A stretch of DNA of 64,000 bases from Segniliparus rotundus DSM 44985. Lineage in GTDB: Bacteria > Actinomycetota > Actinomycetes > Mycobacteriales > Mycobacteriaceae. Positions 50,761 through 60,610 of this stretch are shown here, piece after piece. A program made the translations under genes and the position numbers. Under the pieces are notes generated by a model, which did not search any database, was not told the DNA's origin, and saw nothing but the letters and a program-made list of their open reading frames with translations. How positions within the stretch are numbered: the first letter of the stretch is position 1; every line of letters starts with the position of its first letter. The DNA is taken from assembly GCF_000092825.1 (NCBI RefSeq), contig NC_014168.1:2471946-2535945 (forward strand). The letters run 5' to 3'.

Positions 50761-51842
50761 AGCACCACCACCGAACGCAGCACCTGACCAGCTCCCATCG
50801 CCGCGAACGCCTTCTCCACGTCGTTGAGCCCCACGCGCTCGGTGACGAATTTCTCCAATGGGAGCCTGCCTTGCAGATGCAAGTCCACCAGCATCGGGAA
50901 ATCGCGCTCGGGCAAGCAGTCCCCGTACCAGGAGGATTTCAGCGCGCCGCCGTGGCTGAAAAAATCCAGCAACGGCATCTCGATGCGCATCTGCGGAGTC
51001 GGCACCCCGACAAGGACCACCGTTCCCGCCAAATCCCGCGCGGAGAAGGCTTGCCGCCACGTCTCCGGCCTGCCCACCGCGTCGATCACCACATCAGCCC
51101 CGAACCCTCCCGTCAGCTCTTGGACCGCCACGACTGCGTCTGCCTCGGCGCTGTTGACCGTGTGCGTCGCGCCGAGCTCGACGGCCCACCGCAGTTTCTG
51201 GTCGTCCCGGTCCACGGCCACAATCGTCGTCGCGCCCGCGAGAGCGGCCCCGACGATCGCGGCGTCCCCGACGCCGCCGCAACCGATCACCGCGACCGAG
51301 TCCCCGCGCGAGACCTGTCCCGTGTTCATCGCGGCGCCGAGGCCGGCCATCACCCCGCAGCCGAGCAGGCCTGCGACAGCGGGGTCGACAGACGGGTCGA
51401 CCTTGGTGCATTGGCCCTCGTGCACGAGGGTCTTCTCGACGAACGCGCCGATGCCGAGCGCCGAGGTGAGTTCGGTGCCGTCTTCGAGGGCCATCTTCTG
51501 GCTCGCGTTGTGCGTGTTGAAGCAGTACCAGGGCTTGCCTTTCTTGCAAGCCCGGCACTCGCCGCAGACCGCGCGCCAGTTCAGCACGACGAAATCGCCC
51601 GCCTCGACATGCGTCACCTGTTCTCCGACGGCCTCTACGACCCCGGCCGCCTCATGCCCGAGGAGGAAGGGGTATTCGTCGTTGATCCCGCCTTCGCGAT
51701 ACGCGAGGTCGGTGTGGCACACCCCGCAGGCGAGCACTCGGACAAGCACGTCGTGGCCGACTGGGTCGGGGACGACCACAGTGACCGTCTCGACAGAGCT
51801 CCCTTTGCTCCGCGCGATGACGCCCTGGACGTAGTTCGGCAT
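50757..51842 (-). CDS. mscR: S-(hydroxymethyl)mycothiol dehydrogenase
   Basis: A 361-residue zinc alcohol dehydrogenase of class III type. The catalytic zinc site is CGVCHTD near residue 40 with GHEAAGVV, the structural zinc Cys set is [15 protein letters not shown], and the NAD site is [11 protein letters not shown]. Length and sequence fit the mycothiol-dependent formaldehyde dehydrogenase MscR/AdhE2 of actinobacteria. It oxidises the formaldehyde-mycothiol adduct. The ATG has AAAGGA upstream. Its divergent neighbour is an IclR regulator and the next operon demethylates betaine derivatives, so formaldehyde detoxification coupled to betaine use is the likely job. Confidence 0.9.
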   Translation of the reverse strand: MPNYVQGVIARSKGSSVETVTVVVPDPVGHDVLVRVLACGVCHTDLAYREGGINDEYPFLLGHEAAGVVEAVGEQVTHVEAGDFVVLNWRAVCGECRACKKGKPWYCFNTHNASQKMALEDGTELTSALGIGAFVEKTLVHEGQCTKVDPSVDPAVAGLLGCGVMAGLGAAMNTGQVSRGDSVAVIGCGGVGDAAIVGAALAGATTIVAVDRDDQKLRWAVELGATHTVNSAEADAVVAVQELTGGFGADVVIDAVGRPETWRQAFSARDLAGTVVLVGVPTPQMRIEMPLLDFFSHGGALKSSWYGDCLPERDFPMLVDLHLQGRLPLEKFVTERVGLNDVEKAFAAMGAGQVLRSVVVL

Positions 51843-51879
51843 GGTGTTCCTTTCCGAGCTCGTGCCCCATCGGGAATAA

Positions 51880-51898
51880 TGTTGCTCTATGAGCAACA
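51880..51898. promoter_or_regulatory. Operator TGTTGC-N7-GCAACA, copy 1
   Basis: TGTTGCTCTATGAGCAACA is a perfect inverted repeat with 8-bp arms, overlapping the IclR start codon and lying 38 bp upstream of mscR. The same hexamer pair with the same 7-bp spacing recurs before the betaine operon. Bound IclR protein here would control its own gene and mscR. Confidence 0.75.
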
Positions 51899-52680
51899 GC
51901 ATCGTACAACGCGACAGTGGATCAGGTGCGGCAGTCCAATCGGTCGACCGGGCGCTCCTGGTCCTGGAGATCCTCGCGCAGAGCGGGCCGACCGGGATCA
52001 CCCAGCTCGCCGAAGAGATCGGCGTGCACAAATCCACCGCGTCCCGGCTCGTCGCGGTGCTGGAGGGCAGGGGGTTCGTGGAGCGCGGCGCGAACGGCAA
52101 ATACCAGCTCGGATTCGCCGTGGTGCGCCTGGCCGGCTCCGCCTCGGGCGTGCGCGACCTCGGGAAGGCTTCCCAACGCAAATGCGACGAGCTCGCCGCC
52201 CGGCTCGGGGAGACCGTCAATCTCGCGATCTTCGAAGACGGCCTCGCGATCAATATCGTGGAGGCTCCCGGCCCCGCCGAAGTCGTGTTGCGCTCATGGG
52301 TCGGCCAGGCCAGCCCCGCGCACGCGACGTCCAGCGGCAAGGCGCTGATCGCGGAATTGAATCCGCTCGAACTGCGCGAGCGCCTCAGCGGCCGCCTGGA
52401 GCGTTTCACCGCGAACACGATCACGGATTTCACGGTGCTCGAAGAGCATCTGGCCCTCGTGCGCGAACAAGGCTGGGCCTACGCGGCAGAGGAGCTGGAG
52501 CTGGGGCTCAACGCGGTCGCCGCCCCGGTCAGGGGCAACACCACGGCAATCGTCGCGGCGCTCTGCGTCTCTGGCCCCTCCTACCGTATGCCGCAGAGCG
52601 CCCTGCCCTCCATGGCGCAGGAGATCCTGGGCTCCGCGCGCGAAATCAGCCTGCGCCTGGGCTACCCCTCGCGCCGGTAA
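51889..52680 (+). CDS. IclR-family transcriptional regulator
   Basis: 263 residues. N-terminal winged HTH ([20 protein letters not shown], then [20 protein letters not shown]) and a C-terminal effector domain with [16 protein letters not shown] and [15 protein letters not shown]. It sits between divergent mscR and the betaine operon and is the obvious regulator of both; two matching operators support this. The effector may be betaine, choline or a degradation product. The start codon lies inside an operator and no clear RBS precedes it, so the transcript may be leaderless. Confidence 0.88.
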   Translation: MSNSIVQRDSGSGAAVQSVDRALLVLEILAQSGPTGITQLAEEIGVHKSTASRLVAVLEGRGFVERGANGKYQLGFAVVRLAGSASGVRDLGKASQRKCDELAARLGETVNLAIFEDGLAINIVEAPGPAEVVLRSWVGQASPAHATSSGKALIAELNPLELRERLSGRLERFTANTITDFTVLEEHLALVREQGWAYAAEELELGLNAVAAPVRGNTTAIVAALCVSGPSYRMPQSALPSMAQEILGSAREISLRLGYPSRR

Positions 52681-52681
52681 A

Positions 52682-52712
52682 CATGCTTTCAATCTGTTTT
52701 TAACAAAGCATG
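52682..52712. terminator. Hairpin after IclR gene
   Basis: CATGCTTT and AAAGCATG form an 8-bp stem around a 15-nt T-rich loop directly after the IclR stop. It probably ends the regulator transcript before the betaine promoter. Confidence 0.5.
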
Positions 52713-52714
52713 CC

Positions 52715-52744
52715 TTGACAGCCATCTTTCCATCACCGTACCCT
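52715..52744 (+). promoter_or_regulatory. Candidate promoter of the betaine operon
   Basis: TTGACA at 52715-52720 is a perfect -35 hexamer. An 18-bp spacer leads to TACCCT (52739-52744), a weak -10. Operator copy 2 follows at once, so bound repressor would cover the start-site region. Confidence 0.5.
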
Positions 52745-52761
52745 GAGTTGCGTATAGCGAG

Positions 52762-52786
52762 CTATGTTGCGCATAGTGCAACATAG
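52762..52786. promoter_or_regulatory. Operator TGTTGC-N7-GCAACA, copy 2
   Basis: CTATGTTGC, seven bases, GCAACATAG: a perfect 9-bp inverted repeat about 73 bp before the first betaine gene. It shares hexamers and spacing with copy 1 over the IclR start. A half-site-like GTTGCGTATAGC lies 15 bp upstream (52747-52758). This is the best candidate for the IclR binding site. Confidence 0.75.
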
Positions 52787-52858
52787 CTTTCTTGGTCCAG
52801 CCTTGGTCCGCCGCAGGCGGACCACCACAGTTGATCCCTCGCAGCCCAGGAGCGGACA

Positions 52859-55276
52859 TTGACATCTCCGAAAGTCGTCATCATCGGCGCCGGCGTCGTG
52901 GGCTGCTCGCTCGCCGACGAGCTGACCGGGCGTGGCTGGACCGACGTGACCGTCCTGGACCGGGGGCCGCTTTTCGCCACGGGGGGCTCGACCTCGCACG
53001 CGCCAGGCTTGGTGTTCCAGACCAACAGTTCGAAGACGATGAGCACCCTCGCCAGGCGCACGGTGGAAAAATTCCTCGAACTCGGGGCCTTCGACCAGGT
53101 CGGCGGACTGGAAGTCGCCACGACCGAGGCGCGGATGGCGGAGCTGCGCCGCAAGTCCGGCTGGGCGCGCTCCTGGGGGATCCAGGCCCGCCTGATCGGA
53201 CCCGAGGAGTGCGCCGCGCTGCATCCGCTGCTCCTCCCTGAGGCCGTCCTCGGCGGTCTGCACACTCCGACCGACGGGCTCGCGCTCGCGCTGCGCGCCG
53301 CCGAAAGCCAAGCAGAACGGGCCAGCGCGCGGGGCGCGAGATTCTTTGCCCGCAGAGAGGCGCTCGAGATCCTCGAACACGGGGGCCGGGCGTGCGGGGT
53401 GCGGACCGCCGAAGGCGACATCGCAGCCGACTTCGTAGTCTGCTGCGCCGGGTTCTGGGGGGCCGAGTTCGCCAAAAAGCTCGGGCTCGCCGTGCCGCTG
53501 CTCCCGATGGCGCACCAATACGCCACAACCGGACAGCTGCCGGGCCTGCCGGTCGCCGGATTGCCGATCCTGCGCCATCAAGACCAAGACCTGTACTACC
53601 GGGCGCACGGCGACCGCCTCGGGATCGGCTCCTACAGCCATCGGCCCATCCCGGTGGACATGGGCTCGCTCGCCGTCGACACGGCGGACGAGCCGATGCC
53701 GTCGATGCTCCCTTTCACCGAGGAGGACTTCGCCCCCGCCTGGCGCGCATCGATGGCATTGCTGCCCGCGCTCGCCGAGACGAAAGTCGAGGAAGCCTTC
53801 AACGGGGTCTTCTCGTTCACCCCCGACGGCTTCCCGATTCTCGGCGAGCACCGCGAGCTGCCCGGGCTGTGGACCGCCGAAGCGGTCTGGGTGACCCATT
53901 CCGCGGGGGTCGCCGCCGCTATGGCCGAATGGATGGTCGATGGGACTTGCGGGCTCGACCTGCATGAATGCGACCTGAACCGGTTCGAGCAGCATGCGTT
54001 GAGCCCGACATTCGTCGCAGAGACGAGCGCGCGGAACTTCATCGAGGTCTACGACATCATCCACCCGCACGAGTACCGAACCGTCTTGCGCGGACTGCGC
54101 ACCAGCCCGTTCCACTCGGCGCAGCAGGAGCTCGGAGCGTCTTTCTTCGAAGGCGGCGGCTGGGAGCGCCCGGCCTGGTTCGAAGCAAACGCGCCGCTCT
54201 TGGCCGAGCTGCGCGAAGGGGGGACGCGCATTCCGGAACGCGACGGGTGGTCGGACAAGTTCTACTCCCCGATCTCCATCGCCGAGGCCGCCTGGACGCG
54301 AGAGCGCGTCGCGCTCTACGACATGACCCCGCTCACCCGCTACGAGGTCGCAGGCCCCGGCGCGCTGAGCCTTTTGGACCGGCTCACCACGAACGTCGTC
54401 GACAAGCCGGTCGGTTCGGTGGTCTACACCCTCATGCTCGACGAGCGCGGCGGCGTGCGCAGCGACCTGACCGTCGCGCGGCTCGGGGCGCACACGTTCC
54501 AAGTCGCGGTCAACGGGCCGTTGGACTTCGACTGGATCTCCGGGCACCTGCCCGACGACGGCTCCGTCACGCTGCGCGACATCACCGGCGGCACCTGCTG
54601 CGTCGGCGTGTGGGGGCCGCTCGCCCGAGCGCTGGCCCAGCCATTGTGCCCGGACGACTTGTCGCATGAGAAATTCCGCTACTTCACCGCGTTGCGAACG
54701 TATTTGGGAGCCATCCCAGTCACGCTGCTCCGTGTCTCCTACGTGGGCGAGCTCGGCTGGGAGGTCTACGCGAGCGCCGAACACGGGCGGGCGCTGTGGG
54801 ACGTCCTGCGGGAAGCCGGGCGAGAGCACGGGGTGATCGCGGCGGGCCGCGTCGCGTTCAACAGTCTGCGGGTGGAGAAGGGCTACCGTCTCTGGGGAAC
54901 CGACGTCACCACCGAGCACACCCCGGCGCAGGCGGGCCTCGGATTCGCGGTGCGGATGGGCAAGGGCGATTTCATCGGCAGGGCCGCGCTCGCCGAAGCC
55001 CCGGCTCCCCCCACGATGTTGCGCAGCCTGGTGTTCAAGGACCCCGACGCGGTCGTCCTCGGCAAAGAGCCGGTGCTCGTCGCAGGCTCGCCGGTCGGCT
55101 ACGTGACCAGCGCGGGCTGGTCCGCGACCATCGGGCGCTGCATCGCCTACGCGTGGCTGCCCGCCGAGACGCCGATCGGCGCCGAGGCAACGGTGGACTA
55201 CTTCGGCGCGGAGCTGGCCGCCGTCGTGTCCGCCGAGCCGGTGGTGGACCCCGAGATGGCCAGGATCAAACGATGA
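52859..55276 (+). CDS. Dimethylglycine/sarcosine dehydrogenase-type flavoprotein with GcvT domain
   Basis: 805 residues. An N-terminal FAD-binding DAO domain ([17 protein letters not shown]) covers about 1-370 and is followed by an FAO/GcvT pair: [32 protein letters not shown], and a C-terminal aminomethyltransferase domain ([20 protein letters not shown]). These enzymes demethylate dimethylglycine or sarcosine, passing the one-carbon unit to tetrahydrofolate or releasing formaldehyde. TTG52859 has AGGAG 6 nt upstream. First gene of the operon; it overlaps the next as ATGA. Confidence 0.88.
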   Translation: MTSPKVVIIGAGVVGCSLADELTGRGWTDVTVLDRGPLFATGGSTSHAPGLVFQTNSSKTMSTLARRTVEKFLELGAFDQVGGLEVATTEARMAELRRKSGWARSWGIQARLIGPEECAALHPLLLPEAVLGGLHTPTDGLALALRAAESQAERASARGARFFARREALEILEHGGRACGVRTAEGDIAADFVVCCAGFWGAEFAKKLGLAVPLLPMAHQYATTGQLPGLPVAGLPILRHQDQDLYYRAHGDRLGIGSYSHRPIPVDMGSLAVDTADEPMPSMLPFTEEDFAPAWRASMALLPALAETKVEEAFNGVFSFTPDGFPILGEHRELPGLWTAEAVWVTHSAGVAAAMAEWMVDGTCGLDLHECDLNRFEQHALSPTFVAETSARNFIEVYDIIHPHEYRTVLRGLRTSPFHSAQQELGASFFEGGGWERPAWFEANAPLLAELREGGTRIPERDGWSDKFYSPISIAEAAWTRERVALYDMTPLTRYEVAGPGALSLLDRLTTNVVDKPVGSVVYTLMLDERGGVRSDLTVARLGAHTFQVAVNGPLDFDWISGHLPDDGSVTLRDITGGTCCVGVWGPLARALAQPLCPDDLSHEKFRYFTALRTYLGAIPVTLLRVSYVGELGWEVYASAEHGRALWDVLREAGREHGVIAAGRVAFNSLRVEKGYRLWGTDVTTEHTPAQAGLGFAVRMGKGDFIGRAALAEAPAPPTMLRSLVFKDPDAVVLGKEPVLVAGSPVGYVTSAGWSATIGRCIAYAWLPAETPIGAEATVDYFGAELAAVVSAEPVVDPEMARIKR

Positions 55277-56433
55277 GCACGCCGCACGCGACGCGCGAGC
55301 ACAGCTACGACGTGATCGTCGTCGGGCTCGGCGGGATGGGGAGCGCCGCCGCGTGCCACGTGGCCAAGCGCGGGCGACGGGTGCTCGGCCTGGAAAAACA
55401 CACCCCGGCGCACGACAAGGGCTCCAGCCACGGCGGTTCGCGGATCATCCGGCAGTCCTATTTCGAAGATCCCGCCTATGTCCCGTTGCTGCTGCGCTCC
55501 TATGCGTTGTGGGAGGAGCTGGCCCGAGACTCCGGGTCCGATGTGTACCGGCTCACCGGTGGCATATTCCTCGGCTCCCCGGACTGTCGCACCGTCGCCG
55601 GAAGCCTCAAAGCCAGCCAAGAGTGGTCCTTGCCGTACGAGCTGCTCGACGCCGCCGAGATCCGCCGCAGGTTCCCGCAATTCGCCCCGCAGCCCGACGA
55701 TGTCGCGCTCTACGAAGAACGCGCCGGATTCGCCCGGCCGGAGGCGACCGTGCAAGCCCATATCGACCTGGCGCTCGGCGCCGGGGCCGAGCTGCGCTTC
55801 GGCGAGCCCGTGCTGGACTGGGAAGAAACCGCATCAGGGGTCGTGGTGCGCACAGAGCACGGCCCGTACCTCGCCGAACAGCTGGTGATCTGCCCGGGGG
55901 CGTGGGCTCCACAACTGCTCGAACGCCTTCGCATCCCCATCGAAGTGGAGCGCCAAGTGCTCTATTGGTTCGACCCAGTCGGCGGGACGGGCGCGTTCGA
56001 GAACGCTCCTGTCTTCATCAACGAATGGCCGGACGGCGCGCAAACCTACGGCTTCCCCGCGATCGACGGGCCGGGCGGCGGCGTGAAAGTGGCGTTCTTC
56101 CGCAACGGCTCCCCCTGCTCCCCCGACACCATCGACCGGGTGGTGCGCCCTGCGGAGGTCGACGAGATGCGCGAACGCATCCGCGGCTTCGTCCCCGCAT
56201 TGGACAGCCCCTGCGTGCACACTGCCACCTGCATGTACTCGAACACCCCGGACGAGCATTTCGTGGTCGCCCGCCATCCTGACTGCGCGGCGGTGACCGT
56301 GGCGTGCGGATTCTCCGGGCACGGGTTCAAATTCGTGCCGGTCGTCGGCGAAATCCTCGCCGATCTCGCGACCACAGGCTCCACCGCTCATCCGATCGGC
56401 CTGTTCGACCCGCAAAGGCTGGTGCTCCGATGA
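55273..56433 (+). CDS. Monomeric sarcosine oxidase / N-methyl amino acid oxidase
   Basis: A 386-residue FAD amine oxidase of the SoxA/SolA group. It has the dinucleotide motif [28 protein letters not shown], and the covalent-FAD Cys region [15 protein letters not shown] followed by [12 protein letters not shown]. It should oxidise sarcosine or a related N-methyl amine to the primary amine, formaldehyde and H2O2. With the DMGDH-type enzyme upstream it would complete betaine to glycine. Overlaps both neighbours as ATGA. Confidence 0.88.
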   Translation: MSTPHATREHSYDVIVVGLGGMGSAAACHVAKRGRRVLGLEKHTPAHDKGSSHGGSRIIRQSYFEDPAYVPLLLRSYALWEELARDSGSDVYRLTGGIFLGSPDCRTVAGSLKASQEWSLPYELLDAAEIRRRFPQFAPQPDDVALYEERAGFARPEATVQAHIDLALGAGAELRFGEPVLDWEETASGVVVRTEHGPYLAEQLVICPGAWAPQLLERLRIPIEVERQVLYWFDPVGGTGAFENAPVFINEWPDGAQTYGFPAIDGPGGGVKVAFFRNGSPCSPDTIDRVVRPAEVDEMRERIRGFVPALDSPCVHTATCMYSNTPDEHFVVARHPDCAAVTVACGFSGHGFKFVPVVGEILADLATTGSTAHPIGLFDPQRLVLR

Positions 56434-57545
56434 CCCTCTTGCCCACTCTCTCCGGAGAGTACTACCACAGCCCGGACGTGTTCGCCGCCGAGCAAGCGCG
56501 CATCTTCGAGTCGATGTGGTTCTGCGCGGCCCGCACGGACGAATTAGCCGCCCCCGGGGCGTTCAGCGCTGTGACCGTCGGGCACGAGAGCATTCTGCTG
56601 GTGCGTGGGCGGGACGAGCAGTTGCGAGCCTTCCTCAACGTCTGCCGGCATCGGGGGGCGATGCTCTGCGTCGAACCGCACGGCCAGGCCAAGCGCACAC
56701 TGCGCTGCCCCTACCACGCCTGGACATACGGTTTGGACGGCAAACTGGTCGCCGCGCCGAACCTGTCTTCCCTGTGCGACGACACGGGCCGGAGCATCGA
56801 CCGCACGGAATACGGCCTCGTCCCGGTGCCGCTTCGCGAGTGGCTCGGCTACGCCTGGGTGTGCCTGGCCAAGGACCCCCCGTCCTTCGAGACGGACGTG
56901 GTCGGGGCGGCGACCGAGCGGCTCGGCGATCCGGCGGCCATCGAGCGGTACCACCTGGATCGGCTCAAAGTCGGCAAACGGATCGAATACGACGTCGCGG
57001 CCAACTGGAAACTGATCATCGAGAACTTCATGGAGTGCTACCACTGCGCGTCCATCCACCCAGAGCTGGTCAAAGTGCTGCCTGAATTCGCAGGCGGGCT
57101 CGCCGCGCAATATTTCGTCGGCCACGGAGCGCAGTTCGGCGAACACGTCGAAGGTTTCACCGTGGACGGCTCCCCCGGCGTGGCGCAGCTGCCGGACCTC
57201 GGCCCCGACCAAGACCGTCGGTACTACGCGGTCACGATCAAACCCACCGTGTTCGTGAACCTCACCCCCGACCACGCCATCGTGCACCGCATGTTCCCGT
57301 TGGCCCCCGACCGGACGCGGGTGGTGTGCGACTGGCTTTATCTGCCGGAAGTGGTCGAAAGGGGGGACGACGTCTCCCGCTCCGTCGAACTCTTCCACCG
57401 GGTGAACACGCAGGATTTCCAAGCCTGCGAGCGCACCCAGCCCGCGATGCGCTCCCGCGCGTACCACGCGGGAGGAGTGCTCGTGCCCGCCGAGCACCAC
57501 ATCGGCCTGTTCCACGGCTGGGTGCGGAAGATGCTCGATGGATAA
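56430..57545 (+). CDS. gbcA: Rieske oxygenase alpha subunit, glycine betaine monooxygenase type
   Basis: 371 residues. The Rieske [2Fe-2S] site is CRHRGAMLC...CPYHAW near residues 72-95, and the mononuclear iron site is [14 protein letters not shown] near 205. GbcA-type enzymes hydroxylate an N-methyl of glycine betaine, giving dimethylglycine and formaldehyde. The neighbours (DMGDH-type, sarcosine oxidase-type, betaine aldehyde dehydrogenase) support that substrate; stachydrine or carnitine are alternatives. The electron-donating reductase (GbcB) is not in the window. Confidence 0.85.
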   Translation: MTLLPTLSGEYYHSPDVFAAEQARIFESMWFCAARTDELAAPGAFSAVTVGHESILLVRGRDEQLRAFLNVCRHRGAMLCVEPHGQAKRTLRCPYHAWTYGLDGKLVAAPNLSSLCDDTGRSIDRTEYGLVPVPLREWLGYAWVCLAKDPPSFETDVVGAATERLGDPAAIERYHLDRLKVGKRIEYDVAANWKLIIENFMECYHCASIHPELVKVLPEFAGGLAAQYFVGHGAQFGEHVEGFTVDGSPGVAQLPDLGPDQDRRYYAVTIKPTVFVNLTPDHAIVHRMFPLAPDRTRVVCDWLYLPEVVERGDDVSRSVELFHRVNTQDFQACERTQPAMRSRAYHAGGVLVPAEHHIGLFHGWVRKMLDG

Positions 57546-59055
57546 CGCCCTGCCTTTCCAGCCGCCGCGGCCGAGCCTGTTCCTCGGCGGCAGATGGACC
57601 GGATCCTCCGACGACGGGACCCGTGAGTCGGTCAACCCCGCCGACGGGCAGGTGATCGCGCTGGTGGACGAGGCGACTGCGGCAGACGCGGCGCAAGCGG
57701 TCGCGGCGGCTCGCGCAGCGTTCGAGCACGGGCGATGGCCGCGCAGCGCCCCCGAGGAACGCGCCGCTCTGCTCTCAGCTATCGCGGAGCTGCTCGACCG
57801 CGACCGCGAGGCCATCGCCCGGTTGGAGACGTTGGACACCGGCAAGACCCTGAAAGAGAGCCGGATCGACATCGACGACGTGGCGGCGGTGTTCCGCTAC
57901 TACGCGCAACTGGCCGAGGACCCCGCCAGCTACGGGCGCAGCGTCGACGTCGGCGAGCCCGATATCGACAGCCGCGTGACGTTCGAACCGGTCGGGGTGT
58001 GCGTGATGATCGCGCCGTGGAACTACCCGCTCTTGCAGATCTCGTGGAAGATCGCCCCCGCGCTCGCGGCAGGGTGCACGATGGTGCTCAAGCCAAGCGA
58101 GGTGACCCCGCTGAGCACCATCGCTCTGGTGCGCCTGATCGAAGAGGCCGGGGCTCCTGCTGGCGTGGTGAACCTGGTGCTCGGCTCCGGAGCTGTGGTC
58201 GGGGCGGCGCTCGTCGACACGCCCGGCGTCGATCTGGTCTCGTTCACCGGAGGCCTGCACACCGGCACGAGGATCGCGGCGACAGCCGCGAAGCACGTCA
58301 CGAAGGTCGCCTTGGAGCTGGGCGGCAAGAACCCGCACATCGTCTTCGCCGACGCGGACTGGGACAGCGCCGTCGACGCCGTGCTCACCGGCGTCTTCCT
58401 GCATTCCGGGCAGGTCTGTTCGGCGGGGACCCGGTTGATCGTCGAAGAGCCGGTGGCGGACCGCTTGGTCGCAGAGCTGGCCGCACGGGCCGCGCGGATC
58501 ACCGTCGGCGACGGGCTCGACCCAGCGAGCGAGACCGGCCCCCTGGTCTCCTTCGCGCACCGCGAGAAAGTCGAGCGCTATGCGGCCCTCGGCGTCGCCG
58601 AAGGCGCTCGGCTCGTTTGCGGCGGACAGCGCCCGAACGATCCGCGATTGGCCGAGGGCGCCTACTACCCGCCGACGATCTTCGACCATTGCGACCGGCG
58701 GATGCGCATCGTCCAAGAAGAGACGTTCGGCCCGATCCTGACCGTCGAGCGATTCACGACGGAGGACGAGGCCGTCCGCCTCGGCAACGACACCCGCTAC
58801 GGCCTCGCGGCCGGGGTGCGCACCGCCGACCAGGAGCGTGGCGAGCGAGTGGCCCGCGCCCTGCGCCACGGCACGGTGTGGATCAACGACTTCGGCCGCT
58901 ACGCCCCTGCCGCGGAATGGGGCGGCTTCGGCGACTCCGGCTTCGGCAGGGAGCTCGGTCCGAGCGGGCTGGCCGAATACCAGCAGAGCAAGCACTTCTG
59001 GCGCAACACCGAGCCGAAAGCCGGGAACTGGTTCGCGGACGGCGGAAAGGACTGA
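57538..59055 (+). CDS. betB: Betaine aldehyde dehydrogenase
   Basis: A 505-residue NAD(P)-dependent aldehyde dehydrogenase. Visible are the PWNYPLLQISWKIAPALAAG cofactor region, the general base Glu in LELGGKNP, the nucleophile Cys in HSGQVCSAGTR, and EETFGPILTV. It starts 8 bp inside the Rieske gene. With choline dehydrogenase at the end of the operon it turns choline-derived betaine aldehyde into glycine betaine. Confidence 0.87.
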   Translation: MDNALPFQPPRPSLFLGGRWTGSSDDGTRESVNPADGQVIALVDEATAADAAQAVAAARAAFEHGRWPRSAPEERAALLSAIAELLDRDREAIARLETLDTGKTLKESRIDIDDVAAVFRYYAQLAEDPASYGRSVDVGEPDIDSRVTFEPVGVCVMIAPWNYPLLQISWKIAPALAAGCTMVLKPSEVTPLSTIALVRLIEEAGAPAGVVNLVLGSGAVVGAALVDTPGVDLVSFTGGLHTGTRIAATAAKHVTKVALELGGKNPHIVFADADWDSAVDAVLTGVFLHSGQVCSAGTRLIVEEPVADRLVAELAARAARITVGDGLDPASETGPLVSFAHREKVERYAALGVAEGARLVCGGQRPNDPRLAEGAYYPPTIFDHCDRRMRIVQEETFGPILTVERFTTEDEAVRLGNDTRYGLAAGVRTADQERGERVARALRHGTVWINDFGRYAPAAEWGGFGDSGFGRELGPSGLAEYQQSKHFWRNTEPKAGNWFADGGKD

Positions 59056-59059
59056 AACC

Positions 59060-60610
59060 ATGGCGAAAGACGCGAAACTCGCGATGCTCGCAGGCTTGAA
59101 GATCGTGGAGGCCGACCACGGACTGGCGGAGTTCGGCTACGTGCAACGGCTCGACCGCAGCATCGGCAAGTTCGCGAGCTTCGCGGCAGGAGTCAGCTAC
59201 ATCTCCATCCTCACCGGCGTGTTCGAGCTGTTCTACTTCGGCTACGGCATTGGCGGACCCGCGTACGCGTGGTCGTGGCCGCTCGTGTTCGTCGGCCAGC
59301 TCATGGTCGCGCTGTGCTTCATGGAGCTCGCCGCCCACTACCCCGTCGCAGGTTCGGTGTACAACTGGGCGAAAGCCCTCGGCGAGCGTGTCGTCGGCTG
59401 GTCCGCCGGATGGTTGATGCTCACCTCCTCCATCGTCACGCTGGCGGCGGTGACGCTCGCCCTGCAGTTGAGCCTGCCGAAACTATGGGCGGGGTTCCAG
59501 CTGGTCGGGTCCGCCGAGAACCCGGTGGACCGCGCTGAGAACGCCGCATTGCTCGGCGTGGCCGCGATCGCGCTGACCACAGCCATCAACATGGCCGGAG
59601 TCCGGCTCATGTCGTTCATCAACAGCGTCGGCGTGGCCGTCGAGCTGTTCGCCGCGGTGGCGATCGTGGTCGTCCTTGCCGCGAACGCCGTCCGGGGGCC
59701 GAGCGTGTTCTTCTCCACCCACGGCGACGGCGCCACGGAGAGCGGCGGATACCTCGGCGGCTTCTTGATCGCCTCTCTTGCGTCCGGGTATGTCATGTAC
59801 GGCTTCGACACGGCCAGCTCCCTCGGGGAGGAGACGGTCAATCCTCGGCGTACCGCGCCCGCGGCGATCTTTCGGGCGGTGCTGGCCTCCTTTGTGATCG
59901 GCGGCGGGATACTGGTGTTCGCGATCATGGCCGCGCCCCGGTTGGACGACCCGCTCCTCGGGAGCCCCGACGGGGGCCTGCACTACCTCGTCGGGCAGGT
60001 GTTGCAGGGCCCCTTGGGCAAAGCGTTCCTGTGCAGCGTCGTGCTCGCCGTGTTCGTCTGCGCATTGGCCGTGCACACGGCGGGCATCCGGACGGCCTTC
60101 GCGATGGCCCGGGACAACGCGCTCCCGTTCGGGGAAAAGCTCGCCGTGGTCCATCCACGCTGGGGCACCCCCGTGGTCCCCGCCCTCGTCATCGGCGTCG
60201 TCGCCGCCTTGATCCTGCTCGTCAATATCGGGCAGCCGCAGATCTTCACAGTGGTGACCTCGATCGCGGTGCTCATGATCTATCTCGCCTATCTGCTGGT
60301 CACCGCGCCGATGCTGGTCCAACGCCTGCGCGGGCAATGGCCCAAGCAGCAGAACCGGAAAAAATACTTCCATATGGGCCGATGGGGGCTCGTGGTGAAC
60401 ATCCTCGCAGTGCTCTGGGGCGTGGGCATGGCCGTGAACCTGGCCTGGCCCAGGGAAGAGGTCTACGGCGCCAGTTGGTACAACACGTGGGGCGCGTTCC
60501 TCTACATCGGCGTGATCCTCGGTTCCGGCCTCGTCTGGCTCTACGGATGGGGCCGTCGCCACATCGGCGTCATCGCCGCGCACTCGGAGCCGAAACGGGT
60601 GCCTGCATGA
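59060..60610 (+). CDS. APC-superfamily permease
   Basis: 516 residues with about 12 transmembrane helices. It begins KFASFAAGVSYISILTGVFE, has the APC signature GGPAYAWSWPLVFVGQ and the later SSLGEETVNPRRTAP loop. GGAAAGGA lies just upstream of the ATG, 4 bp after the betB stop, and the 3' end overlaps the choline dehydrogenase gene. It probably imports choline, betaine or a related amine for this pathway; the exact substrate is inferred from the neighbours. Confidence 0.83.
   Translation: MAKDAKLAMLAGLKIVEADHGLAEFGYVQRLDRSIGKFASFAAGVSYISILTGVFELFYFGYGIGGPAYAWSWPLVFVGQLMVALCFMELAAHYPVAGSVYNWAKALGERVVGWSAGWLMLTSSIVTLAAVTLALQLSLPKLWAGFQLVGSAENPVDRAENAALLGVAAIALTTAINMAGVRLMSFINSVGVAVELFAAVAIVVVLAANAVRGPSVFFSTHGDGATESGGYLGGFLIASLASGYVMYGFDTASSLGEETVNPRRTAPAAIFRAVLASFVIGGGILVFAIMAAPRLDDPLLGSPDGGLHYLVGQVLQGPLGKAFLCSVVLAVFVCALAVHTAGIRTAFAMARDNALPFGEKLAVVHPRWGTPVVPALVIGVVAALILLVNIGQPQIFTVVTSIAVLMIYLAYLLVTAPMLVQRLRGQWPKQQNRKKYFHMGRWGLVVNILAVLWGVGMAVNLAWPREEVYGASWYNTWGAFLYIGVILGSGLVWLYGWGRRHIGVIAAHSEPKRVPA

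Noticed and set aside
52733-54919. 728-codon minus-strand open frame
   Set aside because: Antisense to the DMGDH-type gene, no RBS or recognisable domain.
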